Assembly (NCBI RefSeq): GCF_001647285.1
Contig: NZ_LRML01000012.1
Coordinates: 1-64,000, forward strand
Length of the DNA: 64,000 nucleotides
Direction of reading: 5' to 3'
Source of the DNA: Rufibacter roseus
GTDB taxonomy: Bacteria; Bacteroidota; Bacteroidia; Cytophagales; Hymenobacteraceae
Shown piece after piece: positions 19,053 through 28,183 of this stretch. A program made the position numbers and the translations under genes. The notes below the pieces were generated by a model, which was given only the letters and a program-made list of their open reading frames with translations, did no database searches and was not told where the DNA came from. Numbering within the stretch: the first letter of the stretch is position 1; the number at the start of each line of letters is the position of its first letter.

Positions 19053-19286
19053 ATGGAATGGTCTAAAATATACAACCCCAAGCAGATGAACTCCTTCCAG
19101 TTCGTTGCCCTCACGGGAATTATCATGTCTGCTTTGGCACATGTACTGCTACACTTGTGGGGAAAAGAAGTTGAATCGTTCAATTACTTATATCTGTGCT
19201 GGGGAGTTCTTTTCATATTTGGCACCGTCCAGAACTTACGCCACGACCCAAGTGATGACGATCACCATCATCACCACCACCATTAA
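19053..19286 (+). CDS. Small membrane protein with natural poly-His tail
   Basis: A 77-residue protein with two hydrophobic segments (about residues 14-34 and 42-58) and a soluble C-terminal tail that ends in DDD followed by seven His. The tail would bind divalent metals such as nickel, copper or zinc. The family is not recognised. The His codons alternate CAT/CAC, so this is not a simple triplet expansion. Single gene, with a dispersed palindrome after the stop. Confidence 0.7.
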   Translation: MEWSKIYNPKQMNSFQFVALTGIIMSALAHVLLHLWGKEVESFNYLYLCWGVLFIFGTVQNLRHDPSDDDHHHHHHH

Positions 19287-19315
19287 AGATGATCTGTTCA
19301 AAGAACTGCAGTAGC

Positions 19316-19351
19316 GTTTTGCCTGCGTTTTCTGCAAAACAGGCCTAAAAC
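19316..19351. repeat. Dispersed palindrome copy
   Basis: GTTTTGCCTGCG...ACAGGCCTAAAAC, 3' of the His-tail gene and upstream of the HD-domain gene. Confidence 0.8.
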
Positions 19352-19421
19352 AACTCTCTTCTCTTACCTTTTCTTGCGTAGCCCGTGGTCTTCTTTTAAT
19401 TTCATGGCCTATATATGCTAT

Positions 19422-19985
19422 ATGACCAGAGAAGAAGCTACTGATATTTTACACCAATACACTAAGAGCGAAAGTCTTTTGCGCCATGCCCGCACCGTTG
19501 AGTTGGTCATGAGGGCTTACGCTCAGCAACAAAATCAAGATCCGGAGCTGTGGGGTAACACTGGCCTCTTGCACGACGCAGATTATGAAGCCTACCCTGA
19601 GCAGCACCCGCAGGTAATTGTAAACCTACTAAAGGAAAAAGGCGAACCTGAAATGGCTCACGCTATTTCGGGGCACTACAGCCATTGGGGTGTTCCGCAC
19701 GAAAGTCTGCTAGACAAGGCACTACTTGGCTGTGATGAGATTACCGGCTTTGTAGTAGCCTGTGCACAGGTCCGGCCACAGCGCCTGGAAGGCTTAGAAG
19801 CTAAATCTGTACTTAAGAAATTGAAGCAAGCCAGCTTTGCCGCATCTGTAGACCGTGGCGAAGTAAAGTTAGGCGCAGAGTTACTTGAAGTAGACCTAGC
19901 CCAGCATATTGATTTCATTATTAAGACGCTACAGCCGCACGCCCAGGAACTGAACCTGAACCCAGTACCCTCAGGAGGGGATTAA
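19422..19985 (+). CDS. HD domain-containing hydrolase
   Basis: A 187-residue cytosolic HD-superfamily protein from ATG 19422 (MTREEATDIL). Metal ligands typical of HD phosphohydrolases are visible: His in LLRHARTVE, the HD pair in GLLHDADYE, and later GHYSHWG and GCDEITG. Members hydrolyse phosphate esters, often of nucleotides; the substrate is not known for this type. An in-frame ATG at 19374 lies in the leader after the palindrome and is less likely. Followed by another palindrome copy. Confidence 0.85.
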   Translation: MTREEATDILHQYTKSESLLRHARTVELVMRAYAQQQNQDPELWGNTGLLHDADYEAYPEQHPQVIVNLLKEKGEPEMAHAISGHYSHWGVPHESLLDKALLGCDEITGFVVACAQVRPQRLEGLEAKSVLKKLKQASFAASVDRGEVKLGAELLEVDLAQHIDFIIKTLQPHAQELNLNPVPSGGD

Positions 19986-20020
19986 CGCCCCTTCTTTGAG
20001 AAACCGCATAAGGTTCTTCC

Positions 20021-20062
20021 GTTGTTTTAGCCTTACTTTTCGTAAAAGACGTCTAAAACAAC
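20021..20062. repeat. Dispersed palindrome copy
   Basis: GTTGTTTTAGCC...GTCTAAAACAAC; the outer GTTG/CAAC pair extends the stem. 3' of the HD gene. Confidence 0.8.
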
Positions 20063-20117
20063 TGGAGGCTTCAATTTTCAAGGAGTTATACCTAATAGCT
20101 CCACTTATATTCCTTAA

Positions 20118-20606
20118 ATGGCAGAACCAGAAGAAGACTATACTGAAGACTATTACCACGCTTACTTTGGGCAAAGTGCAGATTATTACCTGCGCAAGCT
20201 GGAGCAGTACCAGAATGGCCGAAAATTCACTTTTAACCTTGGAGCATTTTTCTTTTCTATGCTCTGGATGCTATACCGCAAAATGTTTATTCCGGCTCTG
20301 GTATACCTTGGCTTGGTAATAGCACAGGGCATGATCATTGTTTCCCTTACAGAACGAAGCATTATAACCAAAGAAACCGCCTTGTACATTGACCGTGGCA
20401 TGACCTTAGTATGGGGCATTGTGGTTGGCTTTTTGGGCAATTACCTCTACCTGCGGCAAGCCGAAACCAAAGTTAACCGCCTGAAAAGAACCAGCCTTAG
20501 TCCACAGGAACGGGTAGATCGGCTGCACCAGATGGGGGGCACAACCTATATGCCTCACATTCTGCTGGCCCTCATTCTATTGATGAGTGTTCTGTTCAAC
20601 AGGTAA
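20118..20606 (+). CDS. DUF2628-like membrane protein
   Basis: A 162-residue membrane protein. After an acidic, Tyr-rich N-terminus comes FNLGAFFFSMLWMLYRKMF, the hallmark of DUF2628-type proteins, and three to four hydrophobic segments with a basic loop (QAETKVNRLKR). Function unknown in the family. Same direction as the flanking genes but separated by the palindrome, so probably its own transcript. Confidence 0.75.
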   Translation: MAEPEEDYTEDYYHAYFGQSADYYLRKLEQYQNGRKFTFNLGAFFFSMLWMLYRKMFIPALVYLGLVIAQGMIIVSLTERSIITKETALYIDRGMTLVWGIVVGFLGNYLYLRQAETKVNRLKRTSLSPQERVDRLHQMGGTTYMPHILLALILLMSVLFNR

Positions 20607-20775
20607 CTCAAAGTTTATAGTGCAAAGAAACGTGAGCGGCGTGTGGCACAGAATCGGGTAAACCAAGGAATCAGCTTTAAACAAATCATTTGAGGTTGGT
20701 TTTTCCGTATAGAGAAGAAACCGAAGGCCTGAGCAGGGTTTTCGGCATCTTCATTTCAGACATTAGCACGGAAAA

Positions 20776-22158
20776 ATGCGCTCACCCAAACGCTACTTCA
20801 GAAATACAAAGGCTCCTGTACCATCTCACCAGACATCAACCCGAAGGGTAGTGACCAAAAGCCACGAGGTCACCACCTCCAGAAAGAGGGTCGTCATTGG
20901 CAAAAGGCAGCGCCGGTTACGGCAAGGTTCCGCGGTAAAGGGAGCTGAAAACCGATTAAAAGGCTTCAGGCAAGCCTCGGTATTGGCTGTGGCCATTACG
21001 GGTTTTATTCTCATGCTTATCTCTCCTAGCGAGGCCGGGCTTGGTTTTCAAGACGACACCACGCTGCAGGAGACGGAAGTAGTGGTGGTTGATACGCTTT
21101 CTGACTCTCTAGACTCCGCCGCGGTAGATTCCCTGGCGCTGCAGGCGCCACAGTCAAGTCAGGAAGCCACCGATGAAGCCCTCAGCGCCATTCAGAACCT
21201 CTGGAACAGCTTTTTTTACAACCTGCCTAAAATATTGATAGCCCTTGGAGCACTGTTGCTTGCCTGGCTTATTGTAAGGTTGGTAAAAACGCTGCTTCGG
21301 AAAAGCATAGGGCACTGGCATAGCTCCGGGGCCATTATTACCCTCATTACTATTTCCATCTGGCTTTTGGCAATTGGTATAACAGTCAGTATTGTGGCCG
21401 GAGATATCAGAGCGTTGGTTGGCTCTTTTGGCTTGATCGGTTTGGCATTGTCATGGTCGTTGCAAACACCTATTGAAAGCTTCACGGGTTGGCTGCTCAA
21501 CTCTTTTCAGGGGTACTACCGGGTAGGCGACCGCATTAGGGTAGGCGAAGTGTTCGGAGATGTGTACCGCATAGACTTTTTGACCACGACCGTCTGGGAA
21601 ATTGGCGCCCCCTATGCCCCGGGCTTTGTGCAGGCAGAGCAGCCTACCGGCCGTATGGTCACGTTTCCGAACAATGAAATCTTGTCTGGCACCGTCATCA
21701 ACCTCACCGGCGACTTCCCCTATGTCTGGGATGAATTATCCGTGGCCGTAGCCAACGAATCTAATTTAAAAATTGCGGCTGATGTAATAGAAAACGTAGC
21801 TTCAGATTTATTAGGGAACTATATGATGGAACCCGCCCGTCAATATGGCAAGCTGCTGGAACGTGTGGGAATCTCTGACTCCGTTTCGGAAAAGCCCCAG
21901 GTATTTGTTTCTCTGGAAGATTCCTGGACAAATATCACCACCCGCTATTTAGTGGGTGCGCGTGAAAGAAGAAAGTGGAAAAGCGACCTGACTTTTAAAA
22001 TCACCCAAGAGCTGAACAAACCTGAGTACACAGGCATTATCATACCCGTTTACCCAAGGCAACAGGTTCAGTTTATCAATCCTGAGGGTGCCCCTGTTAC
22101 CGTCTCTTCCTTTAAAACCCCTGAACCTGGCACAGGCAAAATTGAGGGAGAGGATTAG
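20776..22158 (+). CDS. MscS-family mechanosensitive ion channel
   Basis: A 460-residue channel protein. The first ~70 residues are strongly basic and low-complexity, then one hydrophobic segment (residues 74-90) and an acidic linker. The MscS core follows: TMs near 145-240 with ALSWSLQTPIESFTGW, then the beta domain (YRVGDRIRVGEVFGDV), and a soluble C-terminal domain. It should release solutes on osmotic downshock from the inner membrane. The basic N-terminal extension is unusual; a start at an internal Met (about residue 81) is possible but would remove the first TM. Confidence 0.88.
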   Translation: MRSPKRYFRNTKAPVPSHQTSTRRVVTKSHEVTTSRKRVVIGKRQRRLRQGSAVKGAENRLKGFRQASVLAVAITGFILMLISPSEAGLGFQDDTTLQETEVVVVDTLSDSLDSAAVDSLALQAPQSSQEATDEALSAIQNLWNSFFYNLPKILIALGALLLAWLIVRLVKTLLRKSIGHWHSSGAIITLITISIWLLAIGITVSIVAGDIRALVGSFGLIGLALSWSLQTPIESFTGWLLNSFQGYYRVGDRIRVGEVFGDVYRIDFLTTTVWEIGAPYAPGFVQAEQPTGRMVTFPNNEILSGTVINLTGDFPYVWDELSVAVANESNLKIAADVIENVASDLLGNYMMEPARQYGKLLERVGISDSVSEKPQVFVSLEDSWTNITTRYLVGARERRKWKSDLTFKITQELNKPEYTGIIIPVYPRQQVQFINPEGAPVTVSSFKTPEPGTGKIEGED

Positions 22159-22214
22159 TGAAGTAGCTTTCATTGCCAAGGAGAGGATGGTCGCTCTGTA
22201 AGCTTGGGGGCGCA

Positions 22215-22248
22215 GTGTGAGTGATTCGTGGCGGAGAATCACTCGCAC
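22215..22248. other. 13-bp hairpin between convergent genes
   Basis: GTGTGAGTGATTC pairs with GAATCACTCGCAC (one G-T wobble) around an 8-base loop. No U-tract on either side, so it is a weak or Rho-assisted terminator, or a REP-like hairpin. Confidence 0.6.
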
Positions 22249-22291
22249 AGAAACTCAGCCCCTTACGAGACATGACTTTGGAACCCCTTGC

Positions 22292-22582
22292 TTAGACCTG
22301 CGCTACTTTGAACGGTTTAACTTCAACTTGTTCCCAAACCTTCTGCAGAATGTATGGCTCCTGGTCAAGGTAGTTCTGCAGGTCAGCCTCTTGCTCAAAC
22401 TGCATGACCATGGTAGAACCTATCATCTTGTCTTCAGAACTTAAATGAGCACCACCTAAGATGAAGTTGCCATTTTCTTTCAGCTTTTTCACCCCCTCTA
22501 AATGCGCAGGCCGGGCTGCCATTCTACGATCTAAGGCACCTGCATCGGTATAATCTATGCCAGTAATCAGATATTGTTTCAT
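22292..22582 (-). CDS. YciI family protein
   Basis: A 96-residue YciI-like ferredoxin-fold protein. It shows the family pattern: a first strand (QYLITGIDYTD), R(P)AHLEGVKKLKENGNFILGG, and a C-terminal DPY-like stretch (LDQEPYILQKVWEQVEV). The His in AHLEG is the conserved putative catalytic residue. Members act in small-molecule catabolism (dehalogenase-like), but most have no known substrate. Single gene facing away from the TonB receptor. Confidence 0.9.
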   Translation of the reverse strand: MKQYLITGIDYTDAGALDRRMAARPAHLEGVKKLKENGNFILGGAHLSSEDKMIGSTMVMQFEQEADLQNYLDQEPYILQKVWEQVEVKPFKVAQV

Positions 22583-23113
22583 AGTATTCAGAAGATTCAG
22601 TTAAGCCGTAAAGGTACTAGTTAGGCACCAAACCATTCCACTAAAAACGCTCCTGATTCTTGCGAAGCTGCTTTGGAGCCATTTTTCCAAAAACTGCCCT
22701 AAAACACAATTTTTAGAAACTGAAGCAGAAAGCAGCCTGACGCCACACAATTTATTGACATGAAATAAGCTTCTCCCGCTGATTTCTTGTAAAGAACTTA
22801 ATTACGAGCTAGAAAATAGCTCCAATTCTATTACAAAAGTTTGTCGCTAGTACTCCTTTCAAAATGCCAGAAGTAAGAAATTTGAACTAGTAAAGACTTG
22901 GTGCAATCTGTAGAGACTGTCTTCTATTTTTCATCTTTAGCTCAAACATTGGCTACATTTTCTTTTTTTACCTCAGCACATTAAACCTTTGAGGCCTAGC
23001 GTTATCTAAAAGCAGGAGTTAAAGCTTAGGAAGTGGCGGAGGTAGTGCGGCTTAACTCTTTACCAAACGTCTTTTACCTGTAAACTCAACAGGCACATGG
23101 CCTGAAGGCATTA
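22583..23113. other. Divergent intergenic region
   Basis: About 530 bp between yciI-like and the TonB receptor, containing one dispersed palindrome (22670-22706). The rest is AT-rich and must hold both promoters. No ORF was accepted. Confidence 0.5.
22670..22706. repeat. Dispersed palindrome copy in a divergent promoter region
   Basis: GCTTTGGAGCCATTTTTCC...CTGCCCTAAAACAC. One of the few copies not at a gene 3' end. Confidence 0.7.
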
Positions 23114-25603
23114 ATGAAGAAACTTTTCCTCCTGAGCATTTTTGCGCTTTTAGTCTGTTTTTCCTCCACAATTGCCGCTTCAGGGGCCAACACTTCTGTA
23201 TCTTTTACTAAGCGAAGTCAACATAATTCTACTACAGTAACAGGCGTGGTGCAAGATACCACCAGCAAACAAGCAGTAGGCTTTGCCACCGTGGCGCTGC
23301 AAGACAAGGAGGGCAAAAACCTGACCGGCACCTCTGCCGATGAAAATGGGAAATTCAGTTTGCCGCAAGTAGCACCGGGCAAATACAACCTCGCCATCAG
23401 TTTTATTGGGTATCAAACTAAAATTTACCCTATTACGGTTTCTAGTGGCGCAACCACTTTAAACGTAGGTACCATTTTATTAGAAACCGACAGCAAGAAA
23501 CTGGAAGAGGTAGTGGTTACCGGTGAAAAAGACCTGGTGCAGGAAACCGATGACGGGCTGGTGTACAACGCCGAAAACGACATCACAAACATTGGAGGCA
23601 CAGCCGCCGATGTGCTGAAAAAAGTACCGCAGCTCTCTGTTGATTTAGACGGAAACGTAGAGCTGAGGGGCAGTAACAAAGTACGCATACTTATTAACGG
23701 CAAACCTTCCTCTATTTTAGGCGACAATTTGGCTGAGGCGCTGGAGCAGATTCCGTCTGACATGATCAAAAGTGTTGAGGTAATTACCAGCCCCTCCGCA
23801 AAGTATGACGCCGAGGGCAGTGCCGGGGTAGTGAACATCATCACGAAGCAAAGCAATCTGGAAGGCATGACCGGATCTGTAACGGCCACCACCGGTAACC
23901 GCGCCAATAGGCTGAACACTCACCTGAATGTCCGCAAGAAAGGACTGGGTGTGAGAGCCAGCGTGGGCGGCAATTTCAACGACCGCTTCGGCGATTCTGA
24001 ATCAGAGCAGCAGTATTTTATGGAGGAAGATCAGGTGCTTTATGCCTCAAAACAAATAAGACAGACCAGCACTTTTGACAACACCGGCCGCTCACTGTTT
24101 TCTCAGCTGGGCGCTGACTATGACTTCAATGAGAAGAACAACCTGAGCGCCAACATGCGGGTAAACCGCTCCGGCAGCCTGAACGAGCGCATCTTGAACT
24201 CTATTGAAACAAACGCCGATGGAGCTCTGATCCGGCAGTACAACCGCAACATAGACAATGTGGGCCAATCGCGCAGCGTTGACCTGAATGTGCGCCACAA
24301 AAAGAAATTCCATAAGGAAGACCAGGAGCTGGAACTGATGGCTATTTACAACACAAACCAGCGCAACAGCGACTACAGCCTTGACCAACAGAACGCCGAT
24401 GGTGTAATTGATTACCTGGAGCGGAACGACAACCACGGCACAAACCGAGAAATGGTCTTTCAGGCTGACTACTCTCACCCGTTTGACAAGTGGGGGCATC
24501 TGGAAGTAGGCAGCAAGGCGGTACTCCGCTCCTCGGCCAGCAACTACCAGTTCTCTTCGGCACGGTCACCAGAAGCACCGTTGGAGGTAAACCCGGCCCG
24601 GTCTAATGTGTTCAACTATGATCAGGATGTGTACTCCTCCTACTTCTCGTACCGTTACCGCCTAGATAAGAAATATGTGCTGCGGTTGGGCGGGCGCTAT
24701 GAGTACACCAACGTTCACGGTCATTTTGCCACCACGGGTTCTACCATTGACCGACCGTTCAGCAACTTTATGCCCAACATCATGTTCCTGCGCAATTTCG
24801 AGAACAACCAGCGCATCAGAATCAGTTACTCCACCCGTATACACCGGCCCGGCATTTGGCAGTTAAACCCTTACCGCAACGAAAGCAACCGCATCAACAT
24901 CAGGTACGGCAACCCCGAGCTGGAATCTGAGCTGACGCACAACACTGACCTTAGCTACAGCTGGTTTATCAAGCGCACCAGCGTATCGGCTTCGGCGTAT
25001 TGGCGGCAAACGAACAATGACATTGGGCACTACCAGCTTCCGGTGGTAGAGAACGGTGACACCATTCAGCACACTACTTACCGCAACCTGGGCAAAAACG
25101 CCTCTTACGGCACCAACCTCTCCCTGAACACCCGATTTCTGGAGAAAGGGCAGTTTGGCGCCAACTTCAACATTTTCTACAACGACCTGCTCATTGACAA
25201 CGGAACCACCACACTGCGCCGCTCCGGGTTTATGTACAACATGAGCTCCAATGCTTCTTACCGTTTCCAGAAGGAGTTCAGCGTACAGGCGGCTGGCTCA
25301 TATAATTCTGGGCGCATGTCGTTGCAAAGCAAAAGCACCCCCTTCTACTCGTACAGCATGGGGCTACGCAAACAGTTCATGAACCGGAAAGCCAGCCTTA
25401 GCCTGAACGTGGAGAATTTTCTGTTCAGCAACAACACCATTCAAACCACGGTGCGTAACCCAAACTCGGTGAACAGCAACTTCAACAACAACTACAACCG
25501 CATTGTGCGCCTGAGCTTTAACTTCCGGTTCGGCAAAATGGAATTCAAGTCTGACAAAGTGTTGAAGAAACTGGTAGACGAGCCTGAGCAGAAAAGAGGC
25601 TGA
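23114..25603 (+). CDS. TonB-dependent receptor / outer membrane beta-barrel family protein
   Basis: An 829-residue outer-membrane protein. Signal peptide (to about residue 23), a carboxypeptidase-regulatory-like domain (about 43-125: GVVQDTTSKQAVGFATVAL ... FIGYQTK), a plug domain (VPQLSVDLDGNVELRG ... VEVITSPSAKYDAEGSAGVVNIIT), then a long Asn/Tyr-rich beta-barrel. This is the 'outer membrane beta-barrel' subgroup without a SusD partner. It probably imports, or signals in response to, an unknown ligand. No regulator or transporter is adjacent. Confidence 0.92.
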   Translation: MKKLFLLSIFALLVCFSSTIAASGANTSVSFTKRSQHNSTTVTGVVQDTTSKQAVGFATVALQDKEGKNLTGTSADENGKFSLPQVAPGKYNLAISFIGYQTKIYPITVSSGATTLNVGTILLETDSKKLEEVVVTGEKDLVQETDDGLVYNAENDITNIGGTAADVLKKVPQLSVDLDGNVELRGSNKVRILINGKPSSILGDNLAEALEQIPSDMIKSVEVITSPSAKYDAEGSAGVVNIITKQSNLEGMTGSVTATTGNRANRLNTHLNVRKKGLGVRASVGGNFNDRFGDSESEQQYFMEEDQVLYASKQIRQTSTFDNTGRSLFSQLGADYDFNEKNNLSANMRVNRSGSLNERILNSIETNADGALIRQYNRNIDNVGQSRSVDLNVRHKKKFHKEDQELELMAIYNTNQRNSDYSLDQQNADGVIDYLERNDNHGTNREMVFQADYSHPFDKWGHLEVGSKAVLRSSASNYQFSSARSPEAPLEVNPARSNVFNYDQDVYSSYFSYRYRLDKKYVLRLGGRYEYTNVHGHFATTGSTIDRPFSNFMPNIMFLRNFENNQRIRISYSTRIHRPGIWQLNPYRNESNRINIRYGNPELESELTHNTDLSYSWFIKRTSVSASAYWRQTNNDIGHYQLPVVENGDTIQHTTYRNLGKNASYGTNLSLNTRFLEKGQFGANFNIFYNDLLIDNGTTTLRRSGFMYNMSSNASYRFQKEFSVQAAGSYNSGRMSLQSKSTPFYSYSMGLRKQFMNRKASLSLNVENFLFSNNTIQTTVRNPNSVNSNFNNNYNRIVRLSFNFRFGKMEFKSDKVLKKLVDEPEQKRG

Positions 25604-25652
25604 GTTTTGGGGCTGTTTTAGACCTGAATTTCTAAAACCAAGCCTAAAACAG
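25604..25652. repeat. Dispersed palindrome copy, enlarged
   Basis: GTTTTGGGGCTGTTTTAGACC...AAGCCTAAAACAGG. It is about 10 bases longer than the usual core and begins directly after the TonB receptor stop codon. Confidence 0.75.
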
Positions 25653-25732
25653 GAAAAATGAGCGGGTGTTACGCCAGCTTTGCTGGGCTTACGTAAGAAG
25701 TTGTACTTTTACACCCAACTTGAACCTGCTTT

Positions 25733-25999
25733 ATGACCAACAACGACATCATGAAAAAGCTGCGCGTGGCCCTGCAACTGCGCGATGACGACATAATCAA
25801 CATTCTGAAGCTGGTGGATTTCAACGTGACCAAAAGTGAATTAGGCGCTATATTCCGGAAAGAAGACCACCCCAACTATAAACCCTGCGGAGACCAACTG
25901 CTGCGTAACTTCCTGAATGGCCTTGTCATACACATGCGCGGCACCCCAGAAGAAAAGAAAGCCGCACCAGCCAAAAAACCGTACCGCAAGACTAATTGA
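25733..25999 (+). CDS. Single-repeat DUF1456 protein
   Basis: An 88-residue protein with one DUF1456 unit (NNDIMKKLRVALQLRDDDI ... VTKSELGAIFRKEDHPNYKPCGDQLLRNFLNGL). The well-known YehS has two such units in ~156 residues, so this is a half-length form. A Lys/Ala/Pro-rich tail (EEKKAAPAKKPYRK) replaces the second unit. Function unknown. ATG 25733 is the only sensible start. Confidence 0.88.
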   Translation: MTNNDIMKKLRVALQLRDDDIINILKLVDFNVTKSELGAIFRKEDHPNYKPCGDQLLRNFLNGLVIHMRGTPEEKKAAPAKKPYRKTN

Positions 26000-26347
26000 T
26001 AGTTGATTGTTTGTTGCTGATTGTTTTTTGGCATCTATTTGAGCGACTGACTTTTCATAATTTTGTTGTGCGTAGAGTTAGCGTAGCGCTCTACGCACCT
26101 ACCGTACAGCCAATCTCCCGATTGGCATTTTTAAATTTTCAATAGACTTTGGCAGATCTCAAAGGCAAGCTGCAGTAGCACGGGAAAAAAGGCTTTTCTG
26201 GCTTGTCCCAAGATCCTTTTGGAGGGCAAAAAGAGAAGGTTTTTTCAGCCTTGCCTTCGTCTTTATTGACTCCTATTACAGAATAACAACCCAAACATAG
26301 CAAGAATAGAATAATTCATTAAATTCATGTGTTCAATGACTTAACAC
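26000..26347. other. Intergenic region with a hairpin
   Basis: About 350 bp. It holds a hairpin at 26068-26098 (GTGCGTAGAG with CTCTACGCAC, 11-base loop) without a U-tract. Otherwise no gene or known repeat. Confidence 0.55.
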
Positions 26348-27082
26348 ATGAAACACGCCTTCATTCTGCTCCTTTTAGCAGGCCTACTCACCGCCGATAG
26401 TTTCAAAGATCAACAACTGAAGCACGAACGGGTGCAAACGGCATATCAGGAAAAAAAGGCCGGGGCAGAGCGGCTGCTGAAAAGCAAATCCCTTTCTTTG
26501 AACACGCTGCAGCTGTACATGAGGGCTTTCAAGCAGGAAGAAGTGCTGGAGGTGTGGGCTAAAAACAAAACCGATCAGAACTACCAGTTGCTGATTACTT
26601 ACCCCTTCTGCTCCATGTCAGGCACGCTGGGGCCTAAACGCCAGGAAGGGGACTTACAAATTCCAGAAGGCTATTACTTCATAGACCGCTTTAATCCCCA
26701 GAGTAATTTCTACCTCTCGTTGGGCATTAATTACCCCAATGCCGCCGATAAGATCAAAGGCAAAGGCCGTTTGGGCGGTGACATCTTTATTCACGGAGCC
26801 TGCGTGACCATTGGCTGCATCACCATCACCGATGACAAAATAAAGGAGGTGTACCTGCTGGCGGCGGAGGCTTTTAACAACGGGCAAACCAAAATTCCGG
26901 TGCATATTTTTCCGGCACGTTACAGCACAACGGCCTATACCCAGCTACAACAGGAGTACGCTAACAAGAAACCTTTGCTCTCGTTTTGGGAGAACCTGAA
27001 AGGTGGGTACACCTATTTCGAGAAAAATAAAAAGCTGCCGACGGTACAGGTTAACGCTGCTGGCAATTATGTTTTCAGGTAA
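26348..27082 (+). CDS. YkuD-type L,D-transpeptidase (YafK-like)
   Basis: A 244-residue periplasmic protein with an N-terminal signal peptide (cleaved near residue 16-18). The YkuD catalytic motif is seen as HGACVTIGC (His149, Cys157), preceded by PEGYYFIDRFNPQSNFYLSLGINYPN, which matches the YafK/ErfK type. Such enzymes form or cleave 3-3 cross-links or attach proteins to peptidoglycan. It is followed after 21 bases by a VOC-family gene in the same direction, possibly co-transcribed. Confidence 0.92.
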   Translation: MKHAFILLLLAGLLTADSFKDQQLKHERVQTAYQEKKAGAERLLKSKSLSLNTLQLYMRAFKQEEVLEVWAKNKTDQNYQLLITYPFCSMSGTLGPKRQEGDLQIPEGYYFIDRFNPQSNFYLSLGINYPNAADKIKGKGRLGGDIFIHGACVTIGCITITDDKIKEVYLLAAEAFNNGQTKIPVHIFPARYSTTAYTQLQQEYANKKPLLSFWENLKGGYTYFEKNKKLPTVQVNAAGNYVFR

Positions 27083-27103
27083 GATCTTCTAAAAAAAGAC
27101 AAA

Positions 27104-27484
27104 ATGAACAGTCCTACTATTCCCGCTGGCTACCAGGCCGTAATGCCGTACCTGATCGTACCCAAAGCCTCGCAGCTTATAGATTTCCTGCACAAGGTGT
27201 TTGGGGCGGAGGAAAAAATGAAGCACCTACGTGAAGACGGTTTGATCATGCATGCTGAAGTGACCATTAGCGGCAGCACGCTTATGATTGCCGAAGCCAC
27301 AGACGAATGGACTGCCCAGCCTGCAGGTCTCTTCCTATACGTACCCAACGCCGACGAGGCGTATCAGAAGGCGCTGGCGGAAGGCGCTACCTCAGTACTG
27401 GAACTCCGCGATCAGGAATACGGCCGCAGCGGCGGCGTGAAAGACTTTTGTGGCAACACCTGGTGGATCACGTCAGTAAGGTAA
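27104..27484 (+). CDS. VOC (glyoxalase/PhnB-like) family protein
   Basis: A 126-residue vicinal-oxygen-chelate protein with the paired beta-alpha-beta-beta-beta units: MPYLIVPKASQLIDFLHKVFGAEE, HAEVTISGSTLMIAEA, LFLYVPNADEAYQKALAEGA, and DFCGNTWWITSV. It belongs to the PhnB/YxeI-like subgroup; the actual substrate is unknown. Probably co-transcribed with the L,D-transpeptidase. Confidence 0.9.
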   Translation: MNSPTIPAGYQAVMPYLIVPKASQLIDFLHKVFGAEEKMKHLREDGLIMHAEVTISGSTLMIAEATDEWTAQPAGLFLYVPNADEAYQKALAEGATSVLELRDQEYGRSGGVKDFCGNTWWITSVR

Positions 27485-27540
27485 GGCACTCGGTAGCTCC
27501 GCCCTCCCCTATAAGTGCTACTTCCGCTCTAAGAAGAAAT

Positions 27541-27578
27541 TGTTTTTGGCTTACTTTTCTTAAAACAGGCCAAAAACA
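27541..27578. repeat. Dispersed palindrome copy
   Basis: TGTTTTTGGCTTAC...ACAGGCCAAAAACA, between the converging VOC gene and the hypothetical gene at 27599. Confidence 0.8.
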
Positions 27579-27598
27579 GTGTAAAGCAATTTATATTT

Positions 27599-27940
27599 TT
27601 AGGAATTCCATTCCACGCAATTCTTTAAATCCTCTTTATATTCCTTAAACAAGAAGACGGGGTGGATGAATTCTGTGTGAAACTGCGTCAGCTTTTTCTG
27701 TAGTTCAGAATTTTGAGGAACCTGCGTGGTGAGTATTGAACCATTGGCGTTGAACACAATGATATCTGATTGCACGTACCACTTTAATTCACTGTTAGTG
27801 ATCAACCAAAAAACTTGATTGTTATCGTCCCAATCAATGGCCTTTATCTTGCTCCAGTCTTGGTGCAGGCATTTAAACACCTTACAAAGAAATTCAACGA
27901 ACTCTTTTTCGGAATGACAATTAACTGACAAATCACCCAT
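27599..27940 (-). CDS. Hypothetical protein (113 aa)
   Basis: A soluble 113-residue protein with many aromatic residues (FLCKVFKCLHQDWSKIKAI, DDNNQVFWLITNSELKWYV). No motif or family recognised. The DNA is more AT-rich than the neighbouring housekeeping genes, which suggests accessory origin; it begins the patch that includes the transposase and the HsdR-N-like nuclease. The start is taken at ATG 27940. Confidence 0.6.
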   Translation of the reverse strand: MGDLSVNCHSEKEFVEFLCKVFKCLHQDWSKIKAIDWDDNNQVFWLITNSELKWYVQSDIIVFNANGSILTTQVPQNSELQKKLTQFHTEFIHPVFLFKEYKEDLKNCVEWNS

Positions 27941-28139
27941 TGAAGTTTCACATTCAGTATAAATACGTACAAATTTAGTATAAATACCAAAAAGGTAAAT
28001 CTAAAGGGCTCTACAAATTCATACAATTGATCATTAAACGAAGTATACATAATGCTGGCAGCAAAACTATAGATTGAACCTCAGAGCTTTGCCCCAGCAC
28101 TTAGCTCTAAATTTAGGCACGCTCAGTTGCTTCGCTGCT

Positions 28140-28175
28140 GTTTATGCCCTAGTTTTCTGAAAACAAGACTAAAAC
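28140..28175. repeat. Dispersed palindrome copy abutting a start codon
   Basis: GTTTATGCCCTAGTTTTC...ACAAGACTAAAAC, ending 8 bases before the ATG at 28184. It would form a hairpin over the ribosome-loading region if transcribed. Confidence 0.75.
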
Positions 28176-28183
28176 GCCCGCCC

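Noticed and set aside
26068-26098. Intrinsic terminator of the DUF1456 gene
   Set aside because: The 10-bp hairpin has an 11-base loop and no U-tract on either strand, so it is reported only as a hairpin.
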